Origin: Elusimicrobia bacterium RIFOXYA2_FULL_39_19
GTDB taxonomy: Bacteria; Elusimicrobiota; Endomicrobiia; CG1-02-37-114; XYA2-FULL-39-19
DNA: 64,000 nucleotides
Assembly (NCBI GenBank): GCA_001800285.1
Contig: MGVC01000071.1
Coordinates: forward strand, 29,642 to 93,641
Direction of reading: 5' to 3'
Under the pieces are notes generated by a model that worked only from the letters and a program-made list of their open reading frames with translations, was not told the DNA's origin and ran no database searches. Every line of letters begins with the position of its first letter. The first letter of the stretch is position 1. This document shows, piece after piece, positions 55,070 through 63,580 of this stretch. The translations under genes and the position numbers were made by a program.

Positions 55070-56179
55070 ATGCTAAGCAAGATAAACGAAGCTGACAATA
55101 AACTAATCATCATAACATTCCTGCTGGTTTGTTTTGGAATAGTTATGATCTATTCCTCCAGCGCTATAGTAACCGGCGAAAGGCGGGCAGACCAGTTTTT
55201 CTTTCTTAAAAAGCAGATAATGTGGACTCTGATAAGTTTTGTCTTTTTCATGTTTTTCCTGATGATGGATTACAGGGTCTTGCAGAAAGTCTCAGTGCCG
55301 TTGATAATAATCTCTGCAATATTTCTTATAGCGGTCCTGCTGATGGGAAAATCAATAAAAGGTGCAAAGAGATGGCTTGATTTCGGGCCGATATCTTTTC
55401 AGCCTTCGGAGTTTTCAAAATTAGCGGTAATAATATTTGTGGCTGATTTCATTGATAAAAACCGAAGCAAATTAAAGGATTTCTTTCAGGGTTTTCTTGT
55501 ACCTATTGCGGTAGCGGGTTTAATATGCGCCCTGATTGCTATTGAGCCGGATATAGGAATACCCTTTATTATAATTTCAATTACCATGATTCTGTTGTTT
55601 ATCGGCGGGGCAAAAATAACGCATCTGCTGATAATGATAAGTGCGGCTATCCCGGTATTTTATCTGGCTGTATTAAGCAAACCCTACCGGGTGACCAGAT
55701 TTTTTGCATTTTTAGACCCGTGGAAATTTTCACAGTCATCAGCTTATCAGTTATGTCAGTCTTTAATGTCTATAGGTTCCGGGGGGATATTCGGCAAGGG
55801 GCTGGGAAACAGTGATATAAAAAAGTTTTATCTGCCAGAGGCTCATACGGATTTTATATTCTCAATTATCAGCGAAGAGCTGGGGCTTATCGGCGCCGCG
55901 GGAGTAATTTTTCTTTTTGCGTGGTTTCTGCAGAGAGGCATTAAAATAGCCAATAATGCGCAGGATTACTTCGGTACACTGCTGGCGGCAGGGCTTACCC
56001 TTTCCATAGTTATGCAGGCTCTTTTTAATATAGCAGTTTGCTCCGGATGCCTGCCTACAAAAGGTATTGCTCTTCCTTTCTTTTCATATGGAGGAACATC
56101 ACTGGTGTTGACTCTAAGCGCTGTCGGCATACTGGCAAATATATCAAGAAACCGCAGTAAACCGGTAAAATTCAGATGA
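55070..56179 (+). CDS. ftsW: FtsW-type lipid II polymerase (SEDS family)
   Basis: GAKRWLDFGPISFQPSEFSKLAVI; PEAHTDFIFSIISEELGLIGA; FSYGGTSLVLTLSAVGILANISR. Confidence 0.95.
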   Translation: MLSKINEADNKLIIITFLLVCFGIVMIYSSSAIVTGERRADQFFFLKKQIMWTLISFVFFMFFLMMDYRVLQKVSVPLIIISAIFLIAVLLMGKSIKGAKRWLDFGPISFQPSEFSKLAVIIFVADFIDKNRSKLKDFFQGFLVPIAVAGLICALIAIEPDIGIPFIIISITMILLFIGGAKITHLLIMISAAIPVFYLAVLSKPYRVTRFFAFLDPWKFSQSSAYQLCQSLMSIGSGGIFGKGLGNSDIKKFYLPEAHTDFIFSIISEELGLIGAAGVIFLFAWFLQRGIKIANNAQDYFGTLLAAGLTLSIVMQALFNIAVCSGCLPTKGIALPFFSYGGTSLVLTLSAVGILANISRNRSKPVKFR

Positions 56180-57276
56180 ATAAAAAAATACTATTGGCGG
56201 CCGGCGGTACAGGCGGGCATATTTATCCTGCAGTCTGTATAGCAAAAGAATTAATTAAACAGGGCTGCTCTGTTGCCTTTGTAGTAAACAATAGTGATAA
56301 AAGCATAGATTTTATAAAATCACAAAACCTGAAGTATTATGAGCTAAAAGTTATAGGCATGCCGAGAAAGCCTTCTTTTAAAATAGTTGTTTTTATCTGC
56401 AAACTTGTGCTTTCCTTTTTTGCTGCGGCAAAGATACTTATATCCTACCGCCCCGGGGTTGTTGTGGGGTTTGGTAATTACCTTTCCTTTCCTGTTATTT
56501 TTGTTTCAAAACTATTTTTTATTCCGGCAGTCCTGCATGAACAAAACGTCATATCGGGACTGGCTAATAAAGTGCTATCAGTAATTGCAGATAAGGTGCT
56601 GGTGTCTTTTCCGGATACTGTAAATAGTTTCGGTAAAAACAAAGCAGTTTTCACGGGAAATATAATAAGGCCGGAGCTGTTAAGCGCAAAGGAAACAGAG
56701 GCTTTTGAAAAATTCAGCATAAATAAAGGATTATTTACCGTTTTGATTTTTGGCGGCAGCCAGGGGGCCCGCTACATAAATTCATTATTGTGCGAAAGTT
56801 TAAAGTATATAGCTGATTTAAAAGATAAGGTGCAGTTTATTCACTTAACAGGTGAGAGAGATTACATCCTTGTGCAGGCTGCTTACAAAAAAAATGCCAT
56901 GAAAGCTTATGTTTATACATACAGGGAAGATATATGGAATGCTTACGCAACGGCTGATTTGGTGGTATGCAGAGCAGGTGCTACAACGGTGGCTGAGCTG
57001 ATAGCTATAAAAAAACCTGCCGTGCTTATACCTTTATCAAGCGCTACTGCAAATCATCAAAAATACAATGCCGGTTATTTATCAGCCCGTGATGCCGGAA
57101 TAATGCTTGAAGAAAAAAACTTAAATCCTGATGTTTTTGCAAAAGTACTCAGAGAACTAATAGAAAAGCCCGAAAAACTACAAACGCTTAAAAATAACCT
57201 GTCAAAAATACGGGATTTTGAAACCATCATTCCTGAAAAAAGAATCACAGAAACTATCCTGTCCTTAACAAAATGA
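56176..57276 (+). CDS. murG: UDP-N-acetylglucosamine--N-acetylmuramyl-(pentapeptide) pyrophosphoryl-undecaprenol GlcNAc transferase
   Basis: LLAAGGTGGHIYPAVCIAKEL; VLHEQNVISGLANKVL; VCRAGATTVAELIAIKKPAVLIPL. Confidence 0.96.
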   Translation: MNKKILLAAGGTGGHIYPAVCIAKELIKQGCSVAFVVNNSDKSIDFIKSQNLKYYELKVIGMPRKPSFKIVVFICKLVLSFFAAAKILISYRPGVVVGFGNYLSFPVIFVSKLFFIPAVLHEQNVISGLANKVLSVIADKVLVSFPDTVNSFGKNKAVFTGNIIRPELLSAKETEAFEKFSINKGLFTVLIFGGSQGARYINSLLCESLKYIADLKDKVQFIHLTGERDYILVQAAYKKNAMKAYVYTYREDIWNAYATADLVVCRAGATTVAELIAIKKPAVLIPLSSATANHQKYNAGYLSARDAGIMLEEKNLNPDVFAKVLRELIEKPEKLQTLKNNLSKIRDFETIIPEKRITETILSLTK

Positions 57277-57357
57277 AAAGTACCTTCTTGGAATACTTTC
57301 TTAACGGCCCTGAAGCGCTCTGCAGGCTGTGTTTTCATATATATCAAAGGTAAAATC

Positions 57358-59538
57358 ATGTTTTACGTATTCTATCTCATTTTTGGTATCACATCTATAA
57401 GTATTCAGATAGTAGCGCTCAGGGAATCAATGGCGCTGTTTTCAGGTAATGAAATAATTGCCGGTATCATTCTTTCTGCCTGGCTTGCATTGTTTTCTTT
57501 GGGTATGCTGATTCAAAAAACAAAACTGTTATGCAATATTAAAGCTGAACCCGTTTTGTTACTGCAAGTTATTCTTTTTCCGGTTATACCGCTTTTACTA
57601 AAAATGATTTACAGGCTGTTTGTTCTGGTCCCGTTTGAAATACTGCCGCTTCATTATGTGTCAATTATTGTTGTTTTGGTCCTTTTCCTGCCATGCGTTC
57701 TACTTGGTTTTGTGTTTTCAATAGTAAATAGAGCCTTTTTTGTAAAGCAAGTTGAGCAAGCGGGAAATATGGCAGGTGTGCCAGCCGGGAAAATATATGC
57801 GTTGGAAACCCTGGGTGCGCTTGTTGGCGGGTTGTTTTGTGCCTTCTGCTATTTGATAAACAAAGGGCCGTTGCAAATAACGGTTGTAATGTCTGTATTA
57901 ATAGCAGTCTATCTGATTGTTGCTTCAAAAAACAAGCTGTATAAAAGACTGGGTTTTGTTTTTATGGTGTTTTATTCGGGGCTAATGTTTACGGGAAGTA
58001 TTGCTAAAATAGACAATTATTCCTCCTCTTATTTATATAAACCCTTTGAATTAGTCCAGTCACGCAACAGTATATATGGAACCGTGTCAGTATTAAAATC
58101 AAAAGAGGATTACAGTTTTTATGTAAATGGTTCAAAAATCTTTACAACAAGCGCACAGAAGGAATATTGCGAGCAGCTAGTACATTTATGTATGCTTCAG
58201 TCCGGTAAAACCGGCCATATTTTGTTGATAGGCGGGGGTATATCAGGAAACCTGCAGGAAGTCCTAAAATATGACATAAAGGAAGCGGATTATGTAGAGT
58301 TAGATCCGGTGCTGATTGAGTTAGGCAGGCAATACGGAGGAAATACTGATGTTTTAAATGATAAGAGAGTGAATATTATAAATCAGGATGCCAGGCTCTA
58401 CATAAAAAACACAACAAAAAAATACGACTATATAATTGTGGATATGCCTGATCCAGTTAATCAAAGTTTGAATAGATTTTATACGGCAGAATTTTTCAAC
58501 GAATTAAAAAACATTGCCGGCCGGGATACCGTTATTATTACAGGCATTAGCGCATCAGAGAATTATATGCCGGGAAATTTAAGATCTTTAACATCAAGTG
58601 TCTATTATACTATACAAAAAGAGTTCAAATATTTCGTTGTACTGCCGGGCATCAAAAACTACTTTGTTTTTTCAGACAGCAAAGTCACAGATAATCCGAA
58701 CTATTTGATAAAACAGTTAAAAACAAAAAAAATAAACACAGTTTATTTAACTCCGTACTATTTAAGTTATCTGCTTGACAGGTATAAGATAGAAAGGCTA
58801 AATGCGCAGATAAATCCGGAAAATGTACAGATAAATGAAGATTTTAAGCCGGTTGCTGGCTATTACGCACTGTTATTCTGGCTGTCGCAATATAATGAGG
58901 GATTTAAAATGCCTGCATTAAAAACCGACAATGTCTTAGTGCCTGTCATTTGTTTTGCAATGGTGTTTTTCGTTTTAATGCTTCTTATAAGAAAACGTAT
59001 CCGTTATGTTATGTGGTTAATGCTTTTTATGGCTGGTTTTGTTTCAATGTTTATTGAATTAACACTGCTTGCGGGTTTCCAGTCAGTTTTCGGTTATATG
59101 ATAGGCAAAATAAGCCTGCTTATAGCTTTGGTTATGGCGGGATTGTCTGCCGGCAGTTATGCAGGTTTAGTTTTTATAAAAAGAAACAAGTCAGTTAAAT
59201 ATATTGTGGTTTTGGTTTTTATTATTCTTTTTGTGTACCTGCTATTTTTTCCGTTATTTTTAAAAATGAACCTGAATCAACCCTGCTGGTATTTGCTCAT
59301 ATTTGTCCCGAATGTGTTTATAGGCACAGTGTTTACATTAATTAACAGTATCACAGCTGGGATTGACAATGATGGAGCTAAGACATTCGGTGATTTATAT
59401 ATTGCTGATTTGGCAGGCGCTGTTTCCGGGTCCCTGCTGACTTCTCTGGTATTGTTGCCTATTCTCGGAATAACAAACGGCTGTTATCTTGTCTTGGCGT
59501 TTCTTTTTTTTGTAATACTTCTGTTAATTATTGTATAA
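57358..59538 (+). CDS. Polytopic membrane protein with internal spermidine-synthase-like domain
   Basis: N- and C-terminal TM bundles; middle ILLIGGGISGNLQEVLKYDIKEADYVELDPVLIELGRQY...VNIINQDARLYIKNTTKKYDYIIVDMPDPVNQSLNRFYTAEFF. Confidence 0.82.
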   Translation: MFYVFYLIFGITSISIQIVALRESMALFSGNEIIAGIILSAWLALFSLGMLIQKTKLLCNIKAEPVLLLQVILFPVIPLLLKMIYRLFVLVPFEILPLHYVSIIVVLVLFLPCVLLGFVFSIVNRAFFVKQVEQAGNMAGVPAGKIYALETLGALVGGLFCAFCYLINKGPLQITVVMSVLIAVYLIVASKNKLYKRLGFVFMVFYSGLMFTGSIAKIDNYSSSYLYKPFELVQSRNSIYGTVSVLKSKEDYSFYVNGSKIFTTSAQKEYCEQLVHLCMLQSGKTGHILLIGGGISGNLQEVLKYDIKEADYVELDPVLIELGRQYGGNTDVLNDKRVNIINQDARLYIKNTTKKYDYIIVDMPDPVNQSLNRFYTAEFFNELKNIAGRDTVIITGISASENYMPGNLRSLTSSVYYTIQKEFKYFVVLPGIKNYFVFSDSKVTDNPNYLIKQLKTKKINTVYLTPYYLSYLLDRYKIERLNAQINPENVQINEDFKPVAGYYALLFWLSQYNEGFKMPALKTDNVLVPVICFAMVFFVLMLLIRKRIRYVMWLMLFMAGFVSMFIELTLLAGFQSVFGYMIGKISLLIALVMAGLSAGSYAGLVFIKRNKSVKYIVVLVFIILFVYLLFFPLFLKMNLNQPCWYLLIFVPNVFIGTVFTLINSITAGIDNDGAKTFGDLYIADLAGAVSGSLLTSLVLLPILGITNGCYLVLAFLFFVILLLIIV

Positions 59539-59588
59539 TACCTCAGAAAGCACCGCAGTTAAAACTACAAAACTAATAAACAAATTAA

Positions 59589-60968
59589 ATGTATAACCAG
59601 CCCTCATTATTTCCAGAGTCAGAAATAGAAAGCTACAAAATCAAAAAAATCATAAAACGCGACGGCAGAGAAGTAGTTTTTAACAGGGATAGAATAGTTA
59701 ATTCCATTTTTAAAGCTGCCGTAGCTGTTGGCGGGGGGAATAAAACCCTGGCCAGTGAGCTTGCCGACAAAGTAATTAATACCATAAACCAGCTGTACCC
59801 GCTTCATACCATACCCAGCGTAGAAGAAATCCAGGATTTAACTGAAAAAGTGCTGGTTCAAAACGGCCACTTTAAAACGGCTAAGGCCTATATGCTTTAC
59901 AGGCATGAAAGGCATAAAGTCCGCGAAGGAAAAGAGGCAAAACTGGTAGTAGAAGATAATGTGCCCTACAAGAATATCTGGAAAGCTTATACCTGGAATG
60001 TTGAAAATAAATGCGATACTGTAAAAAAAATAAGCGCAAAAGTTAAATCAGGCACTATAAAAACATTGGTGAAGAAATCCGAAAACCTGTATCACGAAGA
60101 AGTAGAAAAGGTTGCCAAGCAGATACTTAAAAACAAAGATAAAATCCGCCTGGTTATAGTTGCGGGCCCGTCAAGTTCCGGTAAAACAACAACTACCATA
60201 AAGATAAGTGAACAGCTAAAGGAAAATGGCAGGTCATTTGTTTTGTTAAATGTAGACAACTACTTTAAAAACCTTGAAGAACATCCGAAGGACGAATACG
60301 GGGATTATGATTTTGAAACGCCTTATGCCCTGGATTTAGAGTTAATCAATGAACACCTGGATAAACTAATAAACGGAAAAACAATAAAAACACCGAAATA
60401 TGACTTTAAAACCGGGAAAAGAGTATTAAACGTAACCGAGTTCACTTTGAAAGAACATCAAATCCTGCTGATAGACAGCCTGCACGGGCTTTATGAAAAA
60501 ATGACTTCAAGTATACCTCTGGATTATAAATTCAAATTCTATATTGAGGCGTTGTGCCAGGTAAAAGATGATGCCGGTGAATTTGTAAGATGGGCCGACC
60601 TCCGAATGCTGCGCAGAATGGTGCGCGATTCCTGGCACCGCGGTTATGACCCGGATAAAACCGTAGGCCACTGGCATTATGTGCGCAGAAGCGAGATGAA
60701 ATATATTGTTCCGTTTATCAGCCAGGTGGACTATTTATTTAACAGCGCGCTTGCCTATGAACTGCCGGTGTACAAAAAACATTTGTTTAAAATTTTCCCG
60801 GAAATAATAAAAAAGTATGAGCCGGACCCCAAAAAAACAGATGCTTACATAAGAGCCAAAAGAGTTTATGAATTACTTATGCAGGTGGAAGAAATCAAAG
60901 ATGAATCAATAATCCCCGAAAATTCCCTTATAAGGGAGTTTATCGGCGGCAGCAGTTATAAATACTAA
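59589..60968 (+). CDS. ATP-cone domain fused to uridine kinase/phosphoribulokinase-like P-loop kinase
   Basis: N-term IIKRDGREVVFNRDRIVNSIFKAAVAVGG...YMLYRHERHKVRE (ATP-cone); VIVAGPSSSGKTTTTIKI (Walker A); PKDEYGDYDFETPYALDLELINEHL. Confidence 0.87.
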   Translation: MYNQPSLFPESEIESYKIKKIIKRDGREVVFNRDRIVNSIFKAAVAVGGGNKTLASELADKVINTINQLYPLHTIPSVEEIQDLTEKVLVQNGHFKTAKAYMLYRHERHKVREGKEAKLVVEDNVPYKNIWKAYTWNVENKCDTVKKISAKVKSGTIKTLVKKSENLYHEEVEKVAKQILKNKDKIRLVIVAGPSSSGKTTTTIKISEQLKENGRSFVLLNVDNYFKNLEEHPKDEYGDYDFETPYALDLELINEHLDKLINGKTIKTPKYDFKTGKRVLNVTEFTLKEHQILLIDSLHGLYEKMTSSIPLDYKFKFYIEALCQVKDDAGEFVRWADLRMLRRMVRDSWHRGYDPDKTVGHWHYVRRSEMKYIVPFISQVDYLFNSALAYELPVYKKHLFKIFPEIIKKYEPDPKKTDAYIRAKRVYELLMQVEEIKDESIIPENSLIREFIGGSSYKY

Positions 60969-60977
60969 AACTAAAAG

Positions 60978-62079
60978 ATAGGGGACGTAGCTGACAGTAT
61001 TGACAGATGAAATAAAAAGGAATAGAATAACAAAATGCCAAGAAAACCACGAATAGATATACCCGGGTTACTCTACCACGTTATGGTGCGCGGAATAGAA
61101 AGAAGGGATATCTTCAAAACAGATAAAGACAGGGAAGATTTTGTTAAGAGGTTAGAAACAGCGCTGGAATGGAGCAAAGCAAAATGTTACGCATGGTCAC
61201 TCATGCCTAATCATGTGCATTTATTGATAAAAACAGGTGAAAAGCCCTTAAACAGGATAATGAGGAAATTATTGACAGGCTATGCGGTAAATTTCAATAT
61301 CAGGCATAAAAGGACAGGGCATTTATTTCAAAACCGGTATAAATCAATAATAGTTGAAGAAGAAAGCTACTTACTTGATTTGGTAAGGTATATCCACTTG
61401 AACCCGCTAAGAGCTAATCTAGTTAAGAATTTGAAAGAGCTGGCAGAACATAAATGGAGCGGATATTCGGTAATAATGGGCAATTCTGAAAAGAATTGGC
61501 AGGATAAAGAGGAAGTACTAGTCCGGTTTGGTAAAAGTATAAAAAAAGCCCGGGAAAATTATCAGAAGTTTGTAGAGGATGGGATAAAACAAGGCAAGAG
61601 AACTGATTTAACAGGCGGTGGCTTAATAAGAAGCATGGGTGGCCTGCTAAATGTTATGATGAATAAGCGGGCAGGTAACAGTGAACTAGGAGATGACAGG
61701 GTGCTTGGTTCTGGGAATTTTGTAGAAGGGCTGCTAAAAAACGAAGAAAAGAAAGATAAAACCAGCAAGGAAGTAAAAAGAATAGGAATAAACAAAATAA
61801 AGCAAGAAATAGAAAGGCATTATAAAATAACAGAAGAAGAATTAACAGGGAAGTCCCAGAAAAGGAATATAACAACAGCCCGTGGAGTATTGAGTTTTAT
61901 AGCCATGAAATACGCAGGCAAAAACGGGAACCAGCTGGCAAAAATAATGAATGTAAGTTCAAGCGGGATAAGCAGGATGTATGCCAGAGGAGAAAAGATA
62001 ATAAGTGGCGATAGCAAAATAATGGTAGAAATTTTAGGTGAGAATTAATGTGTCACCACTATCAGCTACGTCCCCTATA
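60978..62079 (+). mobile_element. RAYT/REPtron-like unit bounded by 28-bp inverted repeat
   Basis: Left ATAGGGGACGTAGCTGAcagtattGACA (60978-61005); right arm (62052-62079) reverse-complements to ATAGGGGACGTAGCTGAtagtggtGACA; 25/28 identical, outer 17 bp perfect. Confidence 0.8.
61035..62048 (+). CDS. REP-associated tyrosine transposase (Y1_Tnp/HUH) with DnaA-C-like C-terminal region
   Basis: MPRKPRIDIPGLLYHVMVRGIERRDIF, LMPNHVHLLIKTGEKPLNRIMRKLLTGYAVNFN, RTGHLFQNRYKS, LVRYIHLNPLRA. Confidence 0.93.
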   Translation: MPRKPRIDIPGLLYHVMVRGIERRDIFKTDKDREDFVKRLETALEWSKAKCYAWSLMPNHVHLLIKTGEKPLNRIMRKLLTGYAVNFNIRHKRTGHLFQNRYKSIIVEEESYLLDLVRYIHLNPLRANLVKNLKELAEHKWSGYSVIMGNSEKNWQDKEEVLVRFGKSIKKARENYQKFVEDGIKQGKRTDLTGGGLIRSMGGLLNVMMNKRAGNSELGDDRVLGSGNFVEGLLKNEEKKDKTSKEVKRIGINKIKQEIERHYKITEEELTGKSQKRNITTARGVLSFIAMKYAGKNGNQLAKIMNVSSSGISRMYARGEKIISGDSKIMVEILGEN

Positions 62080-62151
62080 CCCGTCCCCTATACCTGAATC
62101 ACAATGGGTTGCTGAACAAATGAAACAACATACTATAACGGGAAGTGGATC

Positions 62152-62841
62152 ATGTACTCCTTAATGTTTCAAATGAAATATTTTAAAATTATTTTCTTTT
62201 CTTTTCTTTTTATTAATGAAACGTTGATTGCCGAATCAATAAATATTTTAAATGTGAAAAATGAAAAAATAAATGAATCTCATATAGGACAGATAAGTCA
62301 AATGGATAAAAATAATTTTGATTATCATTTGGGATTAGGTGATTCATATAAAGAGAAGGGGGATTTTATAAAGGCATTAAACGAATATAAAAAATGCATT
62401 AAACTTTGTCCAGAAAATACTCGCGCCCATGAACGTATAGGGGATATTTATAGTAATGAAAGAAATTATGACTTAGCAACTAGTGCATATAATAACGTAA
62501 TTATTTTAGCAGAACAACATTTTCAGAATAGAAACTCAGAATTAGCAAAATTTGTATATGCTAGAGTTTATAATAAGTTGGCTAAAATATATGATGCTCA
62601 AAATAAAAAGAAAGAAGCAAAATTAGCAATTGAGACAGCCAATAAATATACGGATGAAGTAAAAAAATTTAAATTAAATATGGCAAAAAATAGTTATGAA
62701 GTAAGCCAACAAATTATTGTTAAAAAACGAGAGATTATTTTGTTGAAGATAACGGCGTTTGTTCTGTTAATTATTGGAATTTATGGAATCGCAAAAATTG
62801 CTGGGAAGATAGAAAAGTATATAAAAAAATTAAAAGGATAA
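62152..62841 (+). CDS. Secreted/membrane-anchored TPR protein
   Basis: Signal-like N-term YFKIIFFSFLFINETLIAES; TPR YHLGLGDSYKEKGDFIKALNEYKKCIKLCPENTRAHERIGDIYSNERNYDLATSAYNN; C-terminal TM. Confidence 0.75.
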   Translation: MYSLMFQMKYFKIIFFSFLFINETLIAESINILNVKNEKINESHIGQISQMDKNNFDYHLGLGDSYKEKGDFIKALNEYKKCIKLCPENTRAHERIGDIYSNERNYDLATSAYNNVIILAEQHFQNRNSELAKFVYARVYNKLAKIYDAQNKKKEAKLAIETANKYTDEVKKFKLNMAKNSYEVSQQIIVKKREIILLKITAFVLLIIGIYGIAKIAGKIEKYIKKLKG

Positions 62842-62854
62842 ACCAGGAAATGAA

Positions 62855-63580
62855 ATGCTTTCAAAGGTAGTTACTACTTCCGACTTCCCACTTATGATTT
62901 ACGGTTTTTATTACCATTATGATTCACTGGGTTCGATGAGTGCAGTAACCAACTCAAGCGGAACCGTGACTAACACCTACAGATACGACCCTTTCGGAAA
63001 TTTAATGAACAGCACGGGGAAAAACGGCAGGTATTCCTTTGTAGGTGCCTTTGGTGTGGAGAACGATGGAATGAGCGGCCTGTTTCACATGGGTGCCCGC
63101 TATTATGACCCAACCATTGGCCGTTTCATACAGAGAGATTCTGTCCATGGTTTTGTTGATGACCCTTTAACATTGAATAGATATACGTACTGTTCAAATA
63201 ATCCAATTAATTATATAGACCCGAAAGGATTATTTTTCAAAGAATTATGGCGGGGAATAAAGGATGTTACTAGATGGACTAAAATTGAGCAAAAAATCCA
63301 AAGAACAGAAAAAAGAGCAGCTGAATTATCTAAGGAATCAGAAAAAATATTCTCTAGTGAACAAGACGACGCAAAACATATTTGGGTATCAAAGAAATTA
63401 ACAATAGAAGAAGGGCCTGTAATAACTTTATTGGGTGGGGTGTATAAAGAATGGAAAGATTATAGGGACAATGATGATAACACGCATGCTGAACTTACAG
63501 ATTTTATTAGTGATTTAGAAGGTATAAACCTAGGAAACCAGTATTTAAAGGAACAGAAAAGATGCAACCCAAAAGAATAG
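62855..63580 (+). CDS. Rhs/YD-repeat core C-terminal fragment with variable tail (possibly a truncated gene)
   Basis: YHYDSLGSMSAVTNSSGTVTNTYRYDPFGN...HMGARYYDPTIGRFIQRD...LNRYTYCSNNPINYIDPKGL; lacks long upstream Rhs repeats and a signal peptide. Confidence 0.82.
   Translation: MLSKVVTTSDFPLMIYGFYYHYDSLGSMSAVTNSSGTVTNTYRYDPFGNLMNSTGKNGRYSFVGAFGVENDGMSGLFHMGARYYDPTIGRFIQRDSVHGFVDDPLTLNRYTYCSNNPINYIDPKGLFFKELWRGIKDVTRWTKIEQKIQRTEKRAAELSKESEKIFSSEQDDAKHIWVSKKLTIEEGPVITLLGGVYKEWKDYRDNDDNTHAELTDFISDLEGINLGNQYLKEQKRCNPKE

Noticed and set aside
57277-57357. Inverted repeats (AAAGTA/TACTTT, CCTG/CAGG) between murG and the membrane gene
   Set aside because: Short imperfect stems with no U-tract; not convincing as a terminator or attenuator.
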